DNA from: Nitrospira defluvii
GTDB taxonomy: Bacteria > Nitrospirota > Nitrospiria > Nitrospirales > Nitrospiraceae
Assembly (NCBI GenBank): GCA_011525625.1
Contig: WYAX01000002.1
Coordinates: 1 to 41,892 of the forward strand
Reading direction: 5' to 3'
Length of the DNA stretch: 41,892 bases
Below are positions 30,934 through 40,028 of this stretch, in pieces (position 1 is the first letter of the stretch; each line of letters starts with the position of its first letter). Both the position numbers and the translations under genes were made by a program. Under the pieces are notes generated by a model. It saw only the letters and a program-made list of their open reading frames with translations, searched no databases and had not been told where the DNA came from.

Positions 30934-32189
30934 ATGATCGCGAGTTCCGCAACCACGCAGAATTGTACCTTTGTGGCGATTGATGTGGCGAAATTGGTGC
31001 ATGAAGTGTTGGTGGAGCTACCGACCGACGCCGGCAGCGATGGCGGATCAGGAACTGCCAGCCGGATTATGAGGCCTTGCGCGACCGACTACGCGAGTTG
31101 GAGCCGCCGGTTCTCATTGGGTTTGAAGCCATGGGCAACTACCATCGCCGCCTGGCCTATTATCTGGGCCAATGCGGCTTCGAGTTGCGCCTCATTGCTT
31201 CCCTCGCGGTGGCGCGGACGCGTGATGCGCTCTACAACTCCTGGGACAAGAACGATCCCAAAGACACGCAAGTCTTGCTCCATTTGCTCAAAACCGGTGT
31301 GTCCCAGCGGTATCACGATCCGCTCGTGCACGCCATGAACGATCTGCAGGAACTCGTCCAGACTCATGACCAGGTCTCCCTTCGGAAGGTGCAGGTCCAG
31401 CATAGCATCATGACCCATTACCTCCCGTTGTATTTCCCGGAGGCCGAACGCTACTACACCAACTCCCGGGCGCAGTGGTTTACGCAGCTGCTGCATCGGT
31501 TTCCTTCCCCCGCCGCTATCACGTGCTATTCGCCAGACGCGTTTGAGCAGGAGGCGTGGACTGTGGTAGGCCGCAAAGTCAATAAACGCGGTTTCCTCGC
31601 TGATCTCTATGCCACTGCTCGTCAGAGCATTGGGCTCGCCGTGGCGGAAGACTCCGAAGCCATTCAGATGTTCCGTGTCATGCTGGCGGAACATCAGCAC
31701 CTGTGCGCCATCCGGGCCGCGATTGAGCACCAGGCCGACCAGGTGCTGCAGTCCCATTCCGACTATCACCGGCTGCGCACCGTACCGGGCGTGGGGCCGA
31801 TTCTCGCACTCACGATTTTGGCCGAAGCCGGGGACCTGCGCCGGTTTCCGCATCACCGACAATTCCTGAAGTTCTGTGGGTTCGATCTCAGCACACAGCA
31901 GTCCGGACAGTTCCGTGGCGTGAGCCGGCTCTCCAAGCATGGCAATGCGCGGCTCCGTTATGCCTTCTGGATGGCTGCCAATGGGGCGGTCCAGATGCGG
32001 CAGAATACGTTTCGCGAAAAGTATGCACGGTATAGCAAGGCCGATCATCAGAATCCGGATCGGAAGCGCAAGGCCCTCGCCCATGGCCTGATTAAGACGG
32101 GGACCGACTATCGGCCGTACTTTGAGGCACTCCCTCCCAGTGGAGCACTCCGTTCGCTCGAGCCGTCGAGGCAGGCACTGACCTCGTAG
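30934..32189 (+). pseudogene. IS110/IS1111-type DEDD transposase with a frameshift
   Basis: The N-terminal part starts at 30934 (MIASSATTQNCTFVAIDVAK) with the first catalytic Asp in AIDVAK. Near 31028-31032 the coding frame moves by one base: after VELPT the protein continues in the other frame as RRQRWRIRNCQPDYEALRDR, then Glu in GFEAMGNYHRR and the Asp pair in NSWDKNDPKDT, completing the DEDD set. The C-terminal Tnp_20-type domain has RTVPGVGPILALTILAEAGD and GVSRLSKHGNARLRYAFW with the conserved Ser. No slippery heptamer is seen at the shift, so it looks like a one-base deletion or a sequence error rather than programmed frameshifting. Confidence 0.85.
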
Positions 32190-32391
32190 ATAATGCTCGA
32201 AGCTTCCACTGGGGCTGCCTGCTGTGTGGAGTACGGTCAAGGCCTGAACGAGGACCTTGTATCACTATGGTGAGCAGCGCCTCACACCACGTGGAAGACC
32301 ATTGGGAGTATGCCGACTCGTGCAAAGTGGCCGGTCCAACGGCACAGAGGAGATCTGTCCGCACGGCGAGCTTGCGTTCCGCATATAGTAC
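32190..32391 (+). ncRNA. Candidate bridge/seek RNA region of the IS1111-type element
   Basis: About 200 non-coding bases between the transposase stop and the right end of the IS. In IS1111-group elements the RNA that guides target choice is encoded in this 3' non-coding end, whereas in the IS110 group it lies 5'. The 5' end here is only about 80 bases. No structure was computed; the call is by position only. Confidence 0.4.
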
Positions 32392-32939
32392 GTTGTCGAG
32401 CCGAATCGCCTGGGGGCGGCCGCGCCAGGCCACGACTTGTTCGAGCACTCGCACGACCCGTTCTGCTGGCAGGGACGTATCAATTTCGATGGCTAACCCC
32501 TCCCGCACGCCTTCATCCAGCACATTCAGTGTCCGGAAGCGTCGACCGCCGTACAGCGTGTCACTCATAAAGTCCACGGCCGAAACGGCGTTCGGTTGCG
32601 GGATCACGACCAGCGGTTGTCGCAGACGCACCGGGAGCCGCTTCTTCGTCCGACAGGGGAGATTCAAGTGGAGCTGGCAGTACACCCGCCACAGCCGCTT
32701 TGGATTCCACGGATGACCATCCAGCCGCAGTCGATCGTAACACTTCCAGAAACCCCAGCGACTCTTGGCCGCCACGAGCGTGGTCAAGGCCGCGATCACC
32801 GGCGCATCGCGCTGGGCCCAGTCCCGGAGCGGCCGATAGTACGTCGCCCGTCCTAAGCCCACCGCGCGACAGGCCCGCTAAACCGGGAGGCCGTGTATGG
32901 TCACGAGATGCGTGACCACCTCCCGTCGCTCAGCAGGCC

Positions 32940-33206
32940 CTAGAGCTTTTTTGCGATGACATCCTTCAGCGCCGCATTCTCGAGCGAGAGATCGGCATAC
33001 ATCCGCTTGAGACGGTTATTCTCGTGTTCCAGCTCCTTCAGTCGTTTCACATCCGAGACGTCCAGCCCCCCGTATTTGGCTTTCCACTTGTAGTAGGTCG
33101 CGGAACTGATGCCGTGCTGCCGCCAGAGCTCATTGACCGGCCGTCCGGCATCGGCCTCCTTCAGAATGGCCACAATCTGCGTTTCGGTGAACTTCGACTG
33201 CCGCAT
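32940..33206 (-). CDS. IS3 orfA, HTH transposase subunit
   Basis: 88 aa: MRQSKFTETQIVAILKEADA, then VNELWRQHGISSATYYKWKA, the helix-turn-helix of IS3 OrfA, and a leucine-zipper-like tail (KELEHENNRLKRMYADLSLE) for multimerisation. Its last codons contain AAAAAAG (about 32947-32953), the classic slippery site for -1 frameshifting into orfB, which would give the OrfAB transposase. Intact itself, but its partner orfB is broken. Confidence 0.9.
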   Translation of the reverse strand: MRQSKFTETQIVAILKEADAGRPVNELWRQHGISSATYYKWKAKYGGLDVSDVKRLKELEHENNRLKRMYADLSLENAALKDVIAKKL

Positions 33207-33305
33207 GGGAACCTCCTGGCTAGGGTGACTATTGTGCCAGAACGTTCTCCTGATGACTGTCTCAATCTACGGGGAGCTTACGGCTTCCCAGGCGAGACTT
33301 TCATG

Positions 33306-34709
33306 CTAACGGCTACCCGATTTTCCTTTGCGTGACAGGACGTGGATCAGGCTGCCGGCGGAAGTAATGCGAACGGCTGGATCCGAATCTTGGAGGCCGA
33401 TCTTTATGGCGGGAACCAGGGCTTTGAGCGGGGATTTGCCAAGGGCTCTGGCGGCCATGAGGCGAGGGAGTGGCTGTTGATCCCTGAGGAGCGACTCAAG
33501 GATTGGAAGAGCGGTGGGAGCCGTTGCGACTGCGAGGGCGTGTGCCACATCGCCACGCACGGATGGGTCGGGATGCCGTGCGAGATCCGCGGCATGTAAC
33601 ATGGCGCTGGCATCACCTAATCGGAGCAGTGCTTCCACCGCACTGATCCGGACATGTTCATCAGCATCTTGCAGGAGCGGCTGAATAACGCTCCTGGTGT
33701 CCGCGACGCCCAAGCGGCCAAGGCTGGAAAGGGCGACTGCGCGAACACGAGGGTTTTCATCACCGAGGGCATGCGTCAGTGCCGCAATGCCTTCAACGCT
33801 ACCGAATTCCCCAAGGGATCCCGCCGCGAATGCTCGGACGGCTGGGTGAGGATCGTATACGGCCTGACTGAGAATCGGCAGGCTGTTTGCCTTACGTAAG
33901 CGCCCGAGTACTCCCAATGCGGCCATTCGTACCTCTGGGTCCGGCAACGTCACTGCACTGGAGATGTCGATCAATACGTCGGTTCGCCCGAGTTTGTATA
34001 AGCCGGCAAACGCAAAAATGGATTCGGGGCCTTCGTCGACACGGGCGATTTCCGTCAATTGATCGGTAATGCCAGCGACCTTGGCGTCACTGAGCGCAGT
34101 GATCGCGGCGATGCGCACGCCGGGAGCTTCATCGCGAAGTGCTCGTTTGAGTGCAGCCGAGCGTCCCGCCAGTCCCGCCCGGCCGATGGCCTCCGCCGCC
34201 CTCGCACGGACAAGCGCCGACGAATCCAGCAGCCCATCCTCAAGGAGTGGCAAAGTCTCGCCCTCTCCCATTTCTGCCAACGCCGTGTAAACGGCAATCC
34301 GAATATGCTCCTGCGGGTCTCGGACGCGGGAAAGAATGAATCCACGCGCGATGTCACGCAACAGGGCCCTTTCGTCCGGGTGATTTGCCGCGATGAGTTT
34401 AGTGTAGAGCTTCCAAGCTTCCTCGGGTTTTCCTAGCTTGAGCTGACTCAGGAGCCCATATCTGATGACCTCGCGACCAGGATCCTGGCCGGGGGGGATC
34501 TGCTGAAGCAGATCAATGACCCGGTTGAATTCTGACGCTTGGTACAACGTCAGTGCCTCCCGTTCTATCGCGGTGAGAGAGGATTTAGCAGGCGGTGTAG
34601 CCGCCGCCACCGGGAGTGCGCCGCTGCTGGCGAGCAGTAGGAGTCCTATCGAAAGCCTCCGAATGGAGATCAATCCACTTTCTGCGAAGAACGGCTTCTC
34701 GACGATCAT
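33306..34709 (-). CDS. Secreted HEAT-repeat protein
   Basis: 467 aa. MIVEKPFFAESGLISIRRLS leads into a signal sequence (IGLLLLASSGALPVAAA), so it is exported. A short TPR-like segment (LTLYQASEFNRVIDLLQQIP and KPEEAWKLYTKLI) is followed by about ten HEAT repeats (e.g. DSSALVRARAAEAIGRAGLA, DENPRVRAVALSSLGRLGVA, DADEHVRISAVEALLRLGDA). The start lies one base after the glycogen phosphorylase stop, so the two genes form an operon. The likely role is a periplasmic scaffold; a link to glycogen metabolism is not obvious from its sequence. Its 3' end lies close to the IS3 right end, which has not disrupted it. Confidence 0.85.
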   Translation of the reverse strand: MIVEKPFFAESGLISIRRLSIGLLLLASSGALPVAAATPPAKSSLTAIEREALTLYQASEFNRVIDLLQQIPPGQDPGREVIRYGLLSQLKLGKPEEAWKLYTKLIAANHPDERALLRDIARGFILSRVRDPQEHIRIAVYTALAEMGEGETLPLLEDGLLDSSALVRARAAEAIGRAGLAGRSAALKRALRDEAPGVRIAAITALSDAKVAGITDQLTEIARVDEGPESIFAFAGLYKLGRTDVLIDISSAVTLPDPEVRMAALGVLGRLRKANSLPILSQAVYDPHPAVRAFAAGSLGEFGSVEGIAALTHALGDENPRVRAVALSSLGRLGVADTRSVIQPLLQDADEHVRISAVEALLRLGDASAMLHAADLARHPDPSVRGDVAHALAVATAPTALPILESLLRDQQPLPRLMAARALGKSPLKALVPAIKIGLQDSDPAVRITSAGSLIHVLSRKGKSGSR

Positions 34710-34710
34710 G

Positions 34711-36870
34711 CTACCACTTACTTGGAGTGCGCGCAGTGGCCGGTGCATACAATTGATTCATGTATTCCTTGACCATGCGCTTGGTGCAAAAGCGGGGAGC
34801 AACGGTCTTGATGCTCTCTTTAACAATGTGCAGCCAGCCGCGCGGAATGCCATCAAGATCGCGTTGATAGAACAACGGGACGACTTCTTGTTCCAGCAGG
34901 CGAAAGAGTTGTTCGGCATCGTGTGCATCCTGCGCCTGAGTGTCGGTTCCTTCAGGTAGCGGTTGGATGCCCCAGCCGTTCGCGCCGTTATAGCCCTCCT
35001 GCCACCACCCGTCGAGCACGCTGAGATTAATGACTCCATTCAGGGCCGCCTTTTGGCCGCTCGTCCCGCTTGCCTCAAGCGGCGCGCGGGGAGTATTCAG
35101 CCACACATCGACTCCTTGGACTAAGTATTTGGCCATGTGCATGTCATAGTCCTCGAGGAAGGCGATATGGCCGCCCAATTTGTGATCGTTACAAAAATTC
35201 AGTACTTCATGAATAAAATACCGTCCTGGTTCATCGGCAGGATGGGCTTTGCCGGCAAAGATGATTTGAACGGGCCTCCACCGATTATGGAGCAGTTGTT
35301 TGAGACGCTCCAGGTCGCGGAACAAGAGCGTTGCTCGTTTGTAGGTGGCGAATCGTCTGGCAAACCCGATGGTCAGAGCTTCCGGATCCAGCAGCGTGCC
35401 TCTCGCAAGCGCCTGCATCGGCTGGAGATGGCCACGAATCCATCCGTCCCTGGCCCGTTCTCGAATAAACCGCATGAGTTTGCGCCTGGTTGTTTGTCGA
35501 ACGGCCCAGAGGGCATCGTCCGGCAGATCTGCGACCCGTTGCCAGATGGTTGGATCGTCGACCCGCTCCGCCCAGTCGGGGCTGAGGTACTTGGCATAGA
35601 GGGAATTGGCCTCCGGTGAGATCCATGTGGGTGCATGAATGCCGTTGGTGAGACTTCGGATGGGGATCAAGTCTTGCGCCAGGCCGGGCCAGAGGTGTTG
35701 CCACATTTGCCGGGAGACGCGCCCGTGCTCGCGGCTCACTCCGTTGACGTGAGCGGAGAGGCGCATGGCGAGCGCCGTCATATTGAAGCCGTGTCCGGCA
35801 CTTTCCGGTGTTTCGCCAAGACGGAGGAACTCTTCGCGCGAAAGCCCGAGTTGGCCCCAGTAGTTGTGGAAATACCGATCCATCAGGTGAAAAGGAAAGA
35901 TGTCATGACCAGCAGGGACCGGCGTGTGGGTGGTGAAGACGGTGCTCTGCCTGACGAGGTCGCTGGCTTCAGCGTGGCTCTGACCGGAAGTGACGAACTC
36001 GCGGATGCGCTCCAGCGTGAGGAAGGCGGAATGGCCTTCATTGCAATGCCACACGGCAGGATTGATGCCTAACGCTCGGAGGATTCGCACACCGCCGATG
36101 CCTAGGAGAAATTCCTGGCAGAGCCGGATCTCCTGATCCCCACCGTACAACCGTGCAGAGAGGGCGCGATCCTCCGGTGTGTTGTCGGCGACATCCGTGT
36201 CGATCAAATACAGGGACATGCGACCGGTGCGAACTTGCCACACCAGTACCGTCACCTGACGGTGCCCGATCTCCACCTTGATCGAACAGGGGGCACCTGT
36301 CGGCGTCAGGGCCTGGTGAATTGGTGAATCGTGTCGATTGAACGGGACATAGGTGGCCTCCTGCCATCCCTCGGGGTTGATGCGTTGCTTAAAGTACCCT
36401 TGCGGATACATAAAGCCGATGCCGACGAGTGGGATGCCCAGGTCGCTGGCTTCCTTGCAGTGGTCTCCGGCCAGGATGCCAAGGCCTCCGCTATAGATTG
36501 GGATGGAGATATGAAGACCAAATTCTGCAGAGAAGTAAGCGATCGGAGAGTTCTGGAGCGCCGGAAACTCCGTGGCGGCCCAGGTGCTTCTATCACTCAT
36601 ATATTGATCGAAGCTGCGTAGCACGGCGGAATATTGCCGTACAAAGGTGGGATCGTTTGCCAACGCGGCGAAGCGTTCCGGCTTGACGCCGGTCAGCAGC
36701 TGGACCGGATTGTGATGGGTGAGAAACCACAGAGTCGGATCGATCGACTCGAACAGTTGTCGTGCCGGCTGATTCCAGCTCCACCACAGATTCCGCGCCA
36801 GTTCGCCTAGCCGGTGGAGGTTTTGAGGAACCGAATCTTCGGGGGACTGAATATGATCGGGTGCTTGCAC
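34711..36870 (-). CDS. glgP: Alpha-glucan (glycogen) phosphorylase, short type
   Basis: 719 aa, matching the short alpha-glucan phosphorylase family (about 700-850 aa) rather than the classical 800+ aa GlgP. N-terminal NLHRLGELARNLWWSWNQPA, then IAYFSAEFGLHISIPIYSGG and GGLGILAGDHCKEASDLGIP, the active-site HCNEGHSAF, RRFATYKRATLLFRD, and the pyridoxal-phosphate lysine region EASGTSGQKAALNGVINLSV. It uses phosphate to release glucose-1-phosphate from alpha-1,4-glucan ends. Cytoplasmic. A glycogen store would support survival in starvation. ATG 36870 follows atggaggcctcgtgcaagc. First gene of a two-gene operon with the HEAT protein. Confidence 0.93.
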   Translation of the reverse strand: MQAPDHIQSPEDSVPQNLHRLGELARNLWWSWNQPARQLFESIDPTLWFLTHHNPVQLLTGVKPERFAALANDPTFVRQYSAVLRSFDQYMSDRSTWAATEFPALQNSPIAYFSAEFGLHISIPIYSGGLGILAGDHCKEASDLGIPLVGIGFMYPQGYFKQRINPEGWQEATYVPFNRHDSPIHQALTPTGAPCSIKVEIGHRQVTVLVWQVRTGRMSLYLIDTDVADNTPEDRALSARLYGGDQEIRLCQEFLLGIGGVRILRALGINPAVWHCNEGHSAFLTLERIREFVTSGQSHAEASDLVRQSTVFTTHTPVPAGHDIFPFHLMDRYFHNYWGQLGLSREEFLRLGETPESAGHGFNMTALAMRLSAHVNGVSREHGRVSRQMWQHLWPGLAQDLIPIRSLTNGIHAPTWISPEANSLYAKYLSPDWAERVDDPTIWQRVADLPDDALWAVRQTTRRKLMRFIRERARDGWIRGHLQPMQALARGTLLDPEALTIGFARRFATYKRATLLFRDLERLKQLLHNRWRPVQIIFAGKAHPADEPGRYFIHEVLNFCNDHKLGGHIAFLEDYDMHMAKYLVQGVDVWLNTPRAPLEASGTSGQKAALNGVINLSVLDGWWQEGYNGANGWGIQPLPEGTDTQAQDAHDAEQLFRLLEQEVVPLFYQRDLDGIPRGWLHIVKESIKTVAPRFCTKRMVKEYMNQLYAPATARTPSKW

Positions 36871-36939
36871 GAGGCCTCCATGGAATGATGATCGATGGGT
36901 GAGGAAGGAGCCGACGGGTGTTGCTTCTCGAACGCTTCG

Positions 36940-37776
36940 TCAGGCATGTCCGGCTTTGTGCCAGGATGCCCACTGGTCAGAAAAGGCGACGGCGGCGTAA
37001 CGCTCTCCCAGAATCTTGGCCACTCGATTCATCGTCGCCGTCAGCTGTTTTGCTTCTTCCTGGGTGAGATCTTGACGAAACCGCGGATGGAGTCCCCAGC
37101 GCGTTTCGACTTCCTCACCTTTGATGCTGGACATGACACTGACGAGTTTAATATCGGCGCCCGTGGCCCCTCTGGAAGGAGCGTTCACGCCACCGGCTGT
37201 CGCTTCGGGTGCAGGCCCGGCTGTGACCGGTGGTGTCTGTCCTTCGAAGATACCCGTGAGGGCAGGAAGCACGGCGGCAATGCAGAGGGTGGCAGCCGCT
37301 GTGACCTTGGGGTTTCCAGGCGCACCTACGGCGCGAGCGACGCGGTCACTGAAATCCTGGTACATGTCGTTCTTGGCTTTACTGTCTTCCGTGACTAAAA
37401 AACGGTAGCGTTCGTACGTCTGGCGGCTTTCAGACACCGCAGTCCCGATCGTCATGACGATTTCCATCTGATCGTTGCCGGCGCCGAATGCCGGCTCCAA
37501 CGCCTTCTTGAGCTGATCGATCACGGTGTCGGTCAGTTGGTCCATAAACTGCGGTTGCTCTTTCAGGGGAATGTGGAGCGCCGAGACCCGATCCGTAAGA
37601 TTGAACATGGCCCGTAAAAACTCGAGATAAATGCCCCATTCGTCCTGGCTCTTCAGCTTCAACGCCTGTTCAGGGGCCGCCCGTTTGATCACGGAAACAG
37701 ACTCGCCTGACACTGCGAGCATGAGCTCAGCCACGGTTTGCATCTGTTGTGCGAAGGGATGGGGTGTATTCGGCAT
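36940..37776 (-). CDS. Conserved-type protein of unknown function
   Basis: 278 aa, mostly helical and soluble: MPNTPHPFAQQMQTVAELML, QDEWGIYLEFLRAMFNLTDR, DTVIDQLKKALEPAFGAG. A hydrophobic segment (AAATLCIAAVLPALTGIF, about 159-176) is followed by a Pro/Ala/Gly linker and a final helical domain (RFRQDLTQEEAKQLTATMNR). It may be an inner-membrane-associated protein with two cytoplasmic parts. No catalytic motif or family is recognised. It lies upstream of glgP on the same strand and is divergent from the helicase gene. Confidence 0.75.
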   Translation of the reverse strand: MPNTPHPFAQQMQTVAELMLAVSGESVSVIKRAAPEQALKLKSQDEWGIYLEFLRAMFNLTDRVSALHIPLKEQPQFMDQLTDTVIDQLKKALEPAFGAGNDQMEIVMTIGTAVSESRQTYERYRFLVTEDSKAKNDMYQDFSDRVARAVGAPGNPKVTAAATLCIAAVLPALTGIFEGQTPPVTAGPAPEATAGGVNAPSRGATGADIKLVSVMSSIKGEEVETRWGLHPRFRQDLTQEEAKQLTATMNRVAKILGERYAAVAFSDQWASWHKAGHA

Positions 37777-37946
37777 ATTCGTCGGTCCTCTGCTTGGTCG
37801 GCATTATATACGACTCAATTTACAGGTCCAATGTATTCCTCACGGACATGACCCCCCAGGCTCGCTGTCGTTGCAAGGCAACCGGTGGTATGTTATACAG
37901 CCCGACCGCTCCCGTCGTGCGCCTCACCGCTCAGTCGGATGCCAAC

Positions 37947-39974
37947 ATGGACCGAATCATTAAGCCTTATATTCTCAAGCGGACTCCTGACCAGGACCAG
38001 GGTCGAAAGCTCTCCCTGGATTATGCCAAGGAGCTCAATGCGCAACAGTACGCGGCCGTGACAGCGATAGACGGTCCTGCGCTGGTGATTGCGGGGGCGG
38101 GCAGCGGTAAGACGCGGACCCTCGTGCACCGAGTTGCCTACCTGATCGATTCCGGTGTGGACCCTTCCCATATACTGCTCTTGACCTTCACGCGCAAGTC
38201 CGCGGAGGAAATGCTGGAGCGCGTCGGTGTGTTGATCGGCTCGCGCAGCCAGCGAGTGTGCGGCGGCACATTTCACTCCGTTGCCAATATGTTGTTACGG
38301 CGTTACGGGAGAGTCTTGGGGATCGAGCCGGGCTTTACCATCATGGATCGCGGGGATGCCGAAGATTTGATCGCCCTCTTGCGCGTCCAGCTTGGCCTCA
38401 ATGAAAAGGATAAACGGTTTCCTCGCAAGGGGACCATCGCGGAGATATACAGTAAGTGTGAAAATACGTTGCGCGGGTTGGAAGAGATTGTGCTCGACGA
38501 GTTTTCCCATTTTGCGGATCATCTGGAGGCGCTGGGCAAACTGCAGCGAGCGTACCGGCTTGCAAAGCGGCAACGTCAATTGCTTGATTATGACGATCTA
38601 CTGGTTCTGCTGCGCGAAGTATTGACGAACGATGAACAGACGCGACTGACCATTTCGCGGCAGTTTCGCTACATTTTGGTGGATGAGTATCAGGATACGA
38701 ATCGTCTGCAGGCTGAACTCATCAGGAAGTTGGCGACCACCCACGACAATGTCATGGTGGTTGGAGATGATTCGCAGTCGATTTATGCGTTCCGCGGCGC
38801 CACCTTCCGCAATATCATGGAATTTCCCTCCTGGTTTCCCGGTGCGACAATCTACAAGTTGGAGGAAAACTACCGGAGCACCCAGCCGATTCTCAGCCTG
38901 GCGAATGAAATCATTCAGGAGGCGCCCGAGAAGTATACGAAGCGCTTGTTCACCCGCAGGCTGGACGGACCGTTGCCGGCATTAGTCGAGGCGGCCGGCG
39001 AACATGCCCAATCGCGGTTCGTCGCCCAGAAGATCCTGGAACTGCGAGAGGAAGGTGTCCCGCTGAACGAGATCGCCATCCTGGTCCGTTCCAGTTTCCA
39101 CTCGTTCGATCTGGAAATCGAATTGTCGCGTTGCGGGCTGCCGTTTGTGAAGCGCGGCGGAATCAAATTTATTGAGGCGGCCCATGTCAAAGATCTCCTG
39201 GCTCACCTGCGCGTGGTGGTGAATCCGCAGGATGCCGTGAGTTGGCACCGGGTATTGATGTTGGTGGAAGGGGTTGGACCGAAAAAGGCGCAGGATCTCG
39301 TCTCGGCAATGGTGCGGGTGCCTCATCCCTATCAGGTGCTGAGAGGTTCAGGCGGACGTTCAGGAAAAGGGCTGAGTGCGCTGGCCGATGTGCTCGAGAA
39401 TCTTACCGTCAGTGACGACCTCAGTCCGACGGAACAGGTCAATCGGGTTTATGAGTACTATCTGCCTATTCTGAAGGATCATCATGATGACTATCCCAAG
39501 CGGATTCGGGATCTGGATCACCTGCATACCATTGCCGAAAGCTATCCGGGGCTGACGGAATTCTTGGCCGACTTGGCATTGGCCCCACCGGACGGCAGCG
39601 CGACTGAGGTGGAGCCGGCGGGACGTGATGACGAGCAGGTGGTGCTCTCGACGATCCATTCCGCGAAGGGGCTGGAGTGGCAATGTGTGTTCGTGTTGTG
39701 GGTGGTGGACGGCAAGTTTCCTTCGGTGTTTTCGTTCAACAGCGACGAGGAATTGGAAGAGGAGCGGCGCCTGATGTATGTGGCCGTGACGCGGGCGAAG
39801 CGATACTTGTTCTTGACCTATCCGATCAATGTCTATGACAAGAGTTCGGGTATGCTGCTCTCGAAGCCGTCGCGGTTTCTGGATCACGTGTCGCCGCGTG
39901 TGTTCGAAACGCTTGCCCTGATCGAAGAAGAGTATGGGCATGACTGGGAGCGCGGCCACGACCGATATTTCTAG
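37947..39974 (+). CDS. UvrD/Rep-type superfamily 1A DNA helicase
   Basis: 675 aa. Motifs in order: Q motif LNAQQYAAV, I GAGSGKTRTLVHRVAYLI (49-65), Ia LLLTFTRKSAEEM, II ILVDEYQDTN, III GDDSQSIYAFRGAT, IV KLEENYRSTQPIL, V STIHSAKGLEWQCVFV, VI LMYVAVTRAKRYLFLTYP. These are the complete motifs of a 3'-5' SF1A helicase acting in repair and replication restart. It is shorter at the C-terminus than UvrD or PcrA. The start at 37947 was chosen because the domain begins soon after; an in-frame ATG at 37890 is possible, and the frame up to 37749 overlaps the opposite gene. UvrD and Rep cannot be told apart by eye. Confidence 0.92.
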   Translation: MDRIIKPYILKRTPDQDQGRKLSLDYAKELNAQQYAAVTAIDGPALVIAGAGSGKTRTLVHRVAYLIDSGVDPSHILLLTFTRKSAEEMLERVGVLIGSRSQRVCGGTFHSVANMLLRRYGRVLGIEPGFTIMDRGDAEDLIALLRVQLGLNEKDKRFPRKGTIAEIYSKCENTLRGLEEIVLDEFSHFADHLEALGKLQRAYRLAKRQRQLLDYDDLLVLLREVLTNDEQTRLTISRQFRYILVDEYQDTNRLQAELIRKLATTHDNVMVVGDDSQSIYAFRGATFRNIMEFPSWFPGATIYKLEENYRSTQPILSLANEIIQEAPEKYTKRLFTRRLDGPLPALVEAAGEHAQSRFVAQKILELREEGVPLNEIAILVRSSFHSFDLEIELSRCGLPFVKRGGIKFIEAAHVKDLLAHLRVVVNPQDAVSWHRVLMLVEGVGPKKAQDLVSAMVRVPHPYQVLRGSGGRSGKGLSALADVLENLTVSDDLSPTEQVNRVYEYYLPILKDHHDDYPKRIRDLDHLHTIAESYPGLTEFLADLALAPPDGSATEVEPAGRDDEQVVLSTIHSAKGLEWQCVFVLWVVDGKFPSVFSFNSDEELEEERRLMYVAVTRAKRYLFLTYPINVYDKSSGMLLSKPSRFLDHVSPRVFETLALIEEEYGHDWERGHDRYF

Positions 39975-40028
39975 GTCGCACGTATAGTCTGCTGCGTCGG
40001 GGTACGTGTCTGCCATCCAACTGTTGCA

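Larger units (their letters stand above)
30851..32391 (+). mobile_element. IS110-family element of IS1111 type, inserted in the IS3 orfB
   Basis: 1541 bp whose removal restores the IS3 orfB reading frame. Imperfect inverted repeats lie two bases in from each junction: AGTATAGGCGGAAC (30853-30866) and, on the other strand at 32389-32376, ACTATATGCGGAAC. Subterminal repeats mark the IS1111 group of the IS110 family. The transposase is followed by a 200-base non-coding end. No target duplication is visible, as normal for this family. Confidence 0.8.
30548..32951 (-). pseudogene. IS3 orfB transposase, split by an insertion and carrying a stop codon
   Basis: The N-terminal part (minus strand from about 32951 to 32392) reads VGLGRATYYRPLRDW and later NAVSAVDFMSDTLYGGRRFR and RPQAIRLDN; the C-terminal part (30850-30548) resumes with GPEFLADRFVTWCAEQ and ends QSYNEERPHDALAGLPPPTY. 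Joining 32392 to 30850 restores DNGPEF, the second acid region of the rve/DDE integrase core, exactly and without lost or added codons; ERFNRTYRTEVLNAY supplies the final Glu. An in-frame TAG at 32880-32878 interrupts HGLPV*RACRAVGL, so the gene was probably already defective. It cannot make an active transposase. Confidence 0.85.
30534..33282 (-). mobile_element. IS3-family insertion sequence, inactivated
   Basis: Ends carry imperfect inverted repeats: GTAAGCTCCCC at 30535 and its complement ending at 33281, with a further shared GAGAACGTTC (30574-30583 and around 33236-33247). The short word GCTT flanks both sides and may be the target duplication. Without the inner IS110-type element the IS is about 1.2 kb, the normal IS3 size. 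It carries orfA, an A6G frameshift signal and an orfB broken by a stop codon and by the inner insertion. Confidence 0.8.

Noticed and set aside
31089..32240. A 383-codon minus-strand frame across the IS110-type transposase
   Set aside because: Antisense shadow; the plus-strand frames carry the DEDD and Tnp_20 motifs.
29466..34709. HEAT/PBS-lyase proteins as phycobilin lyases
   Set aside because: No phycobilisome or bilin genes occur here; the repeats alone only show a scaffold fold.
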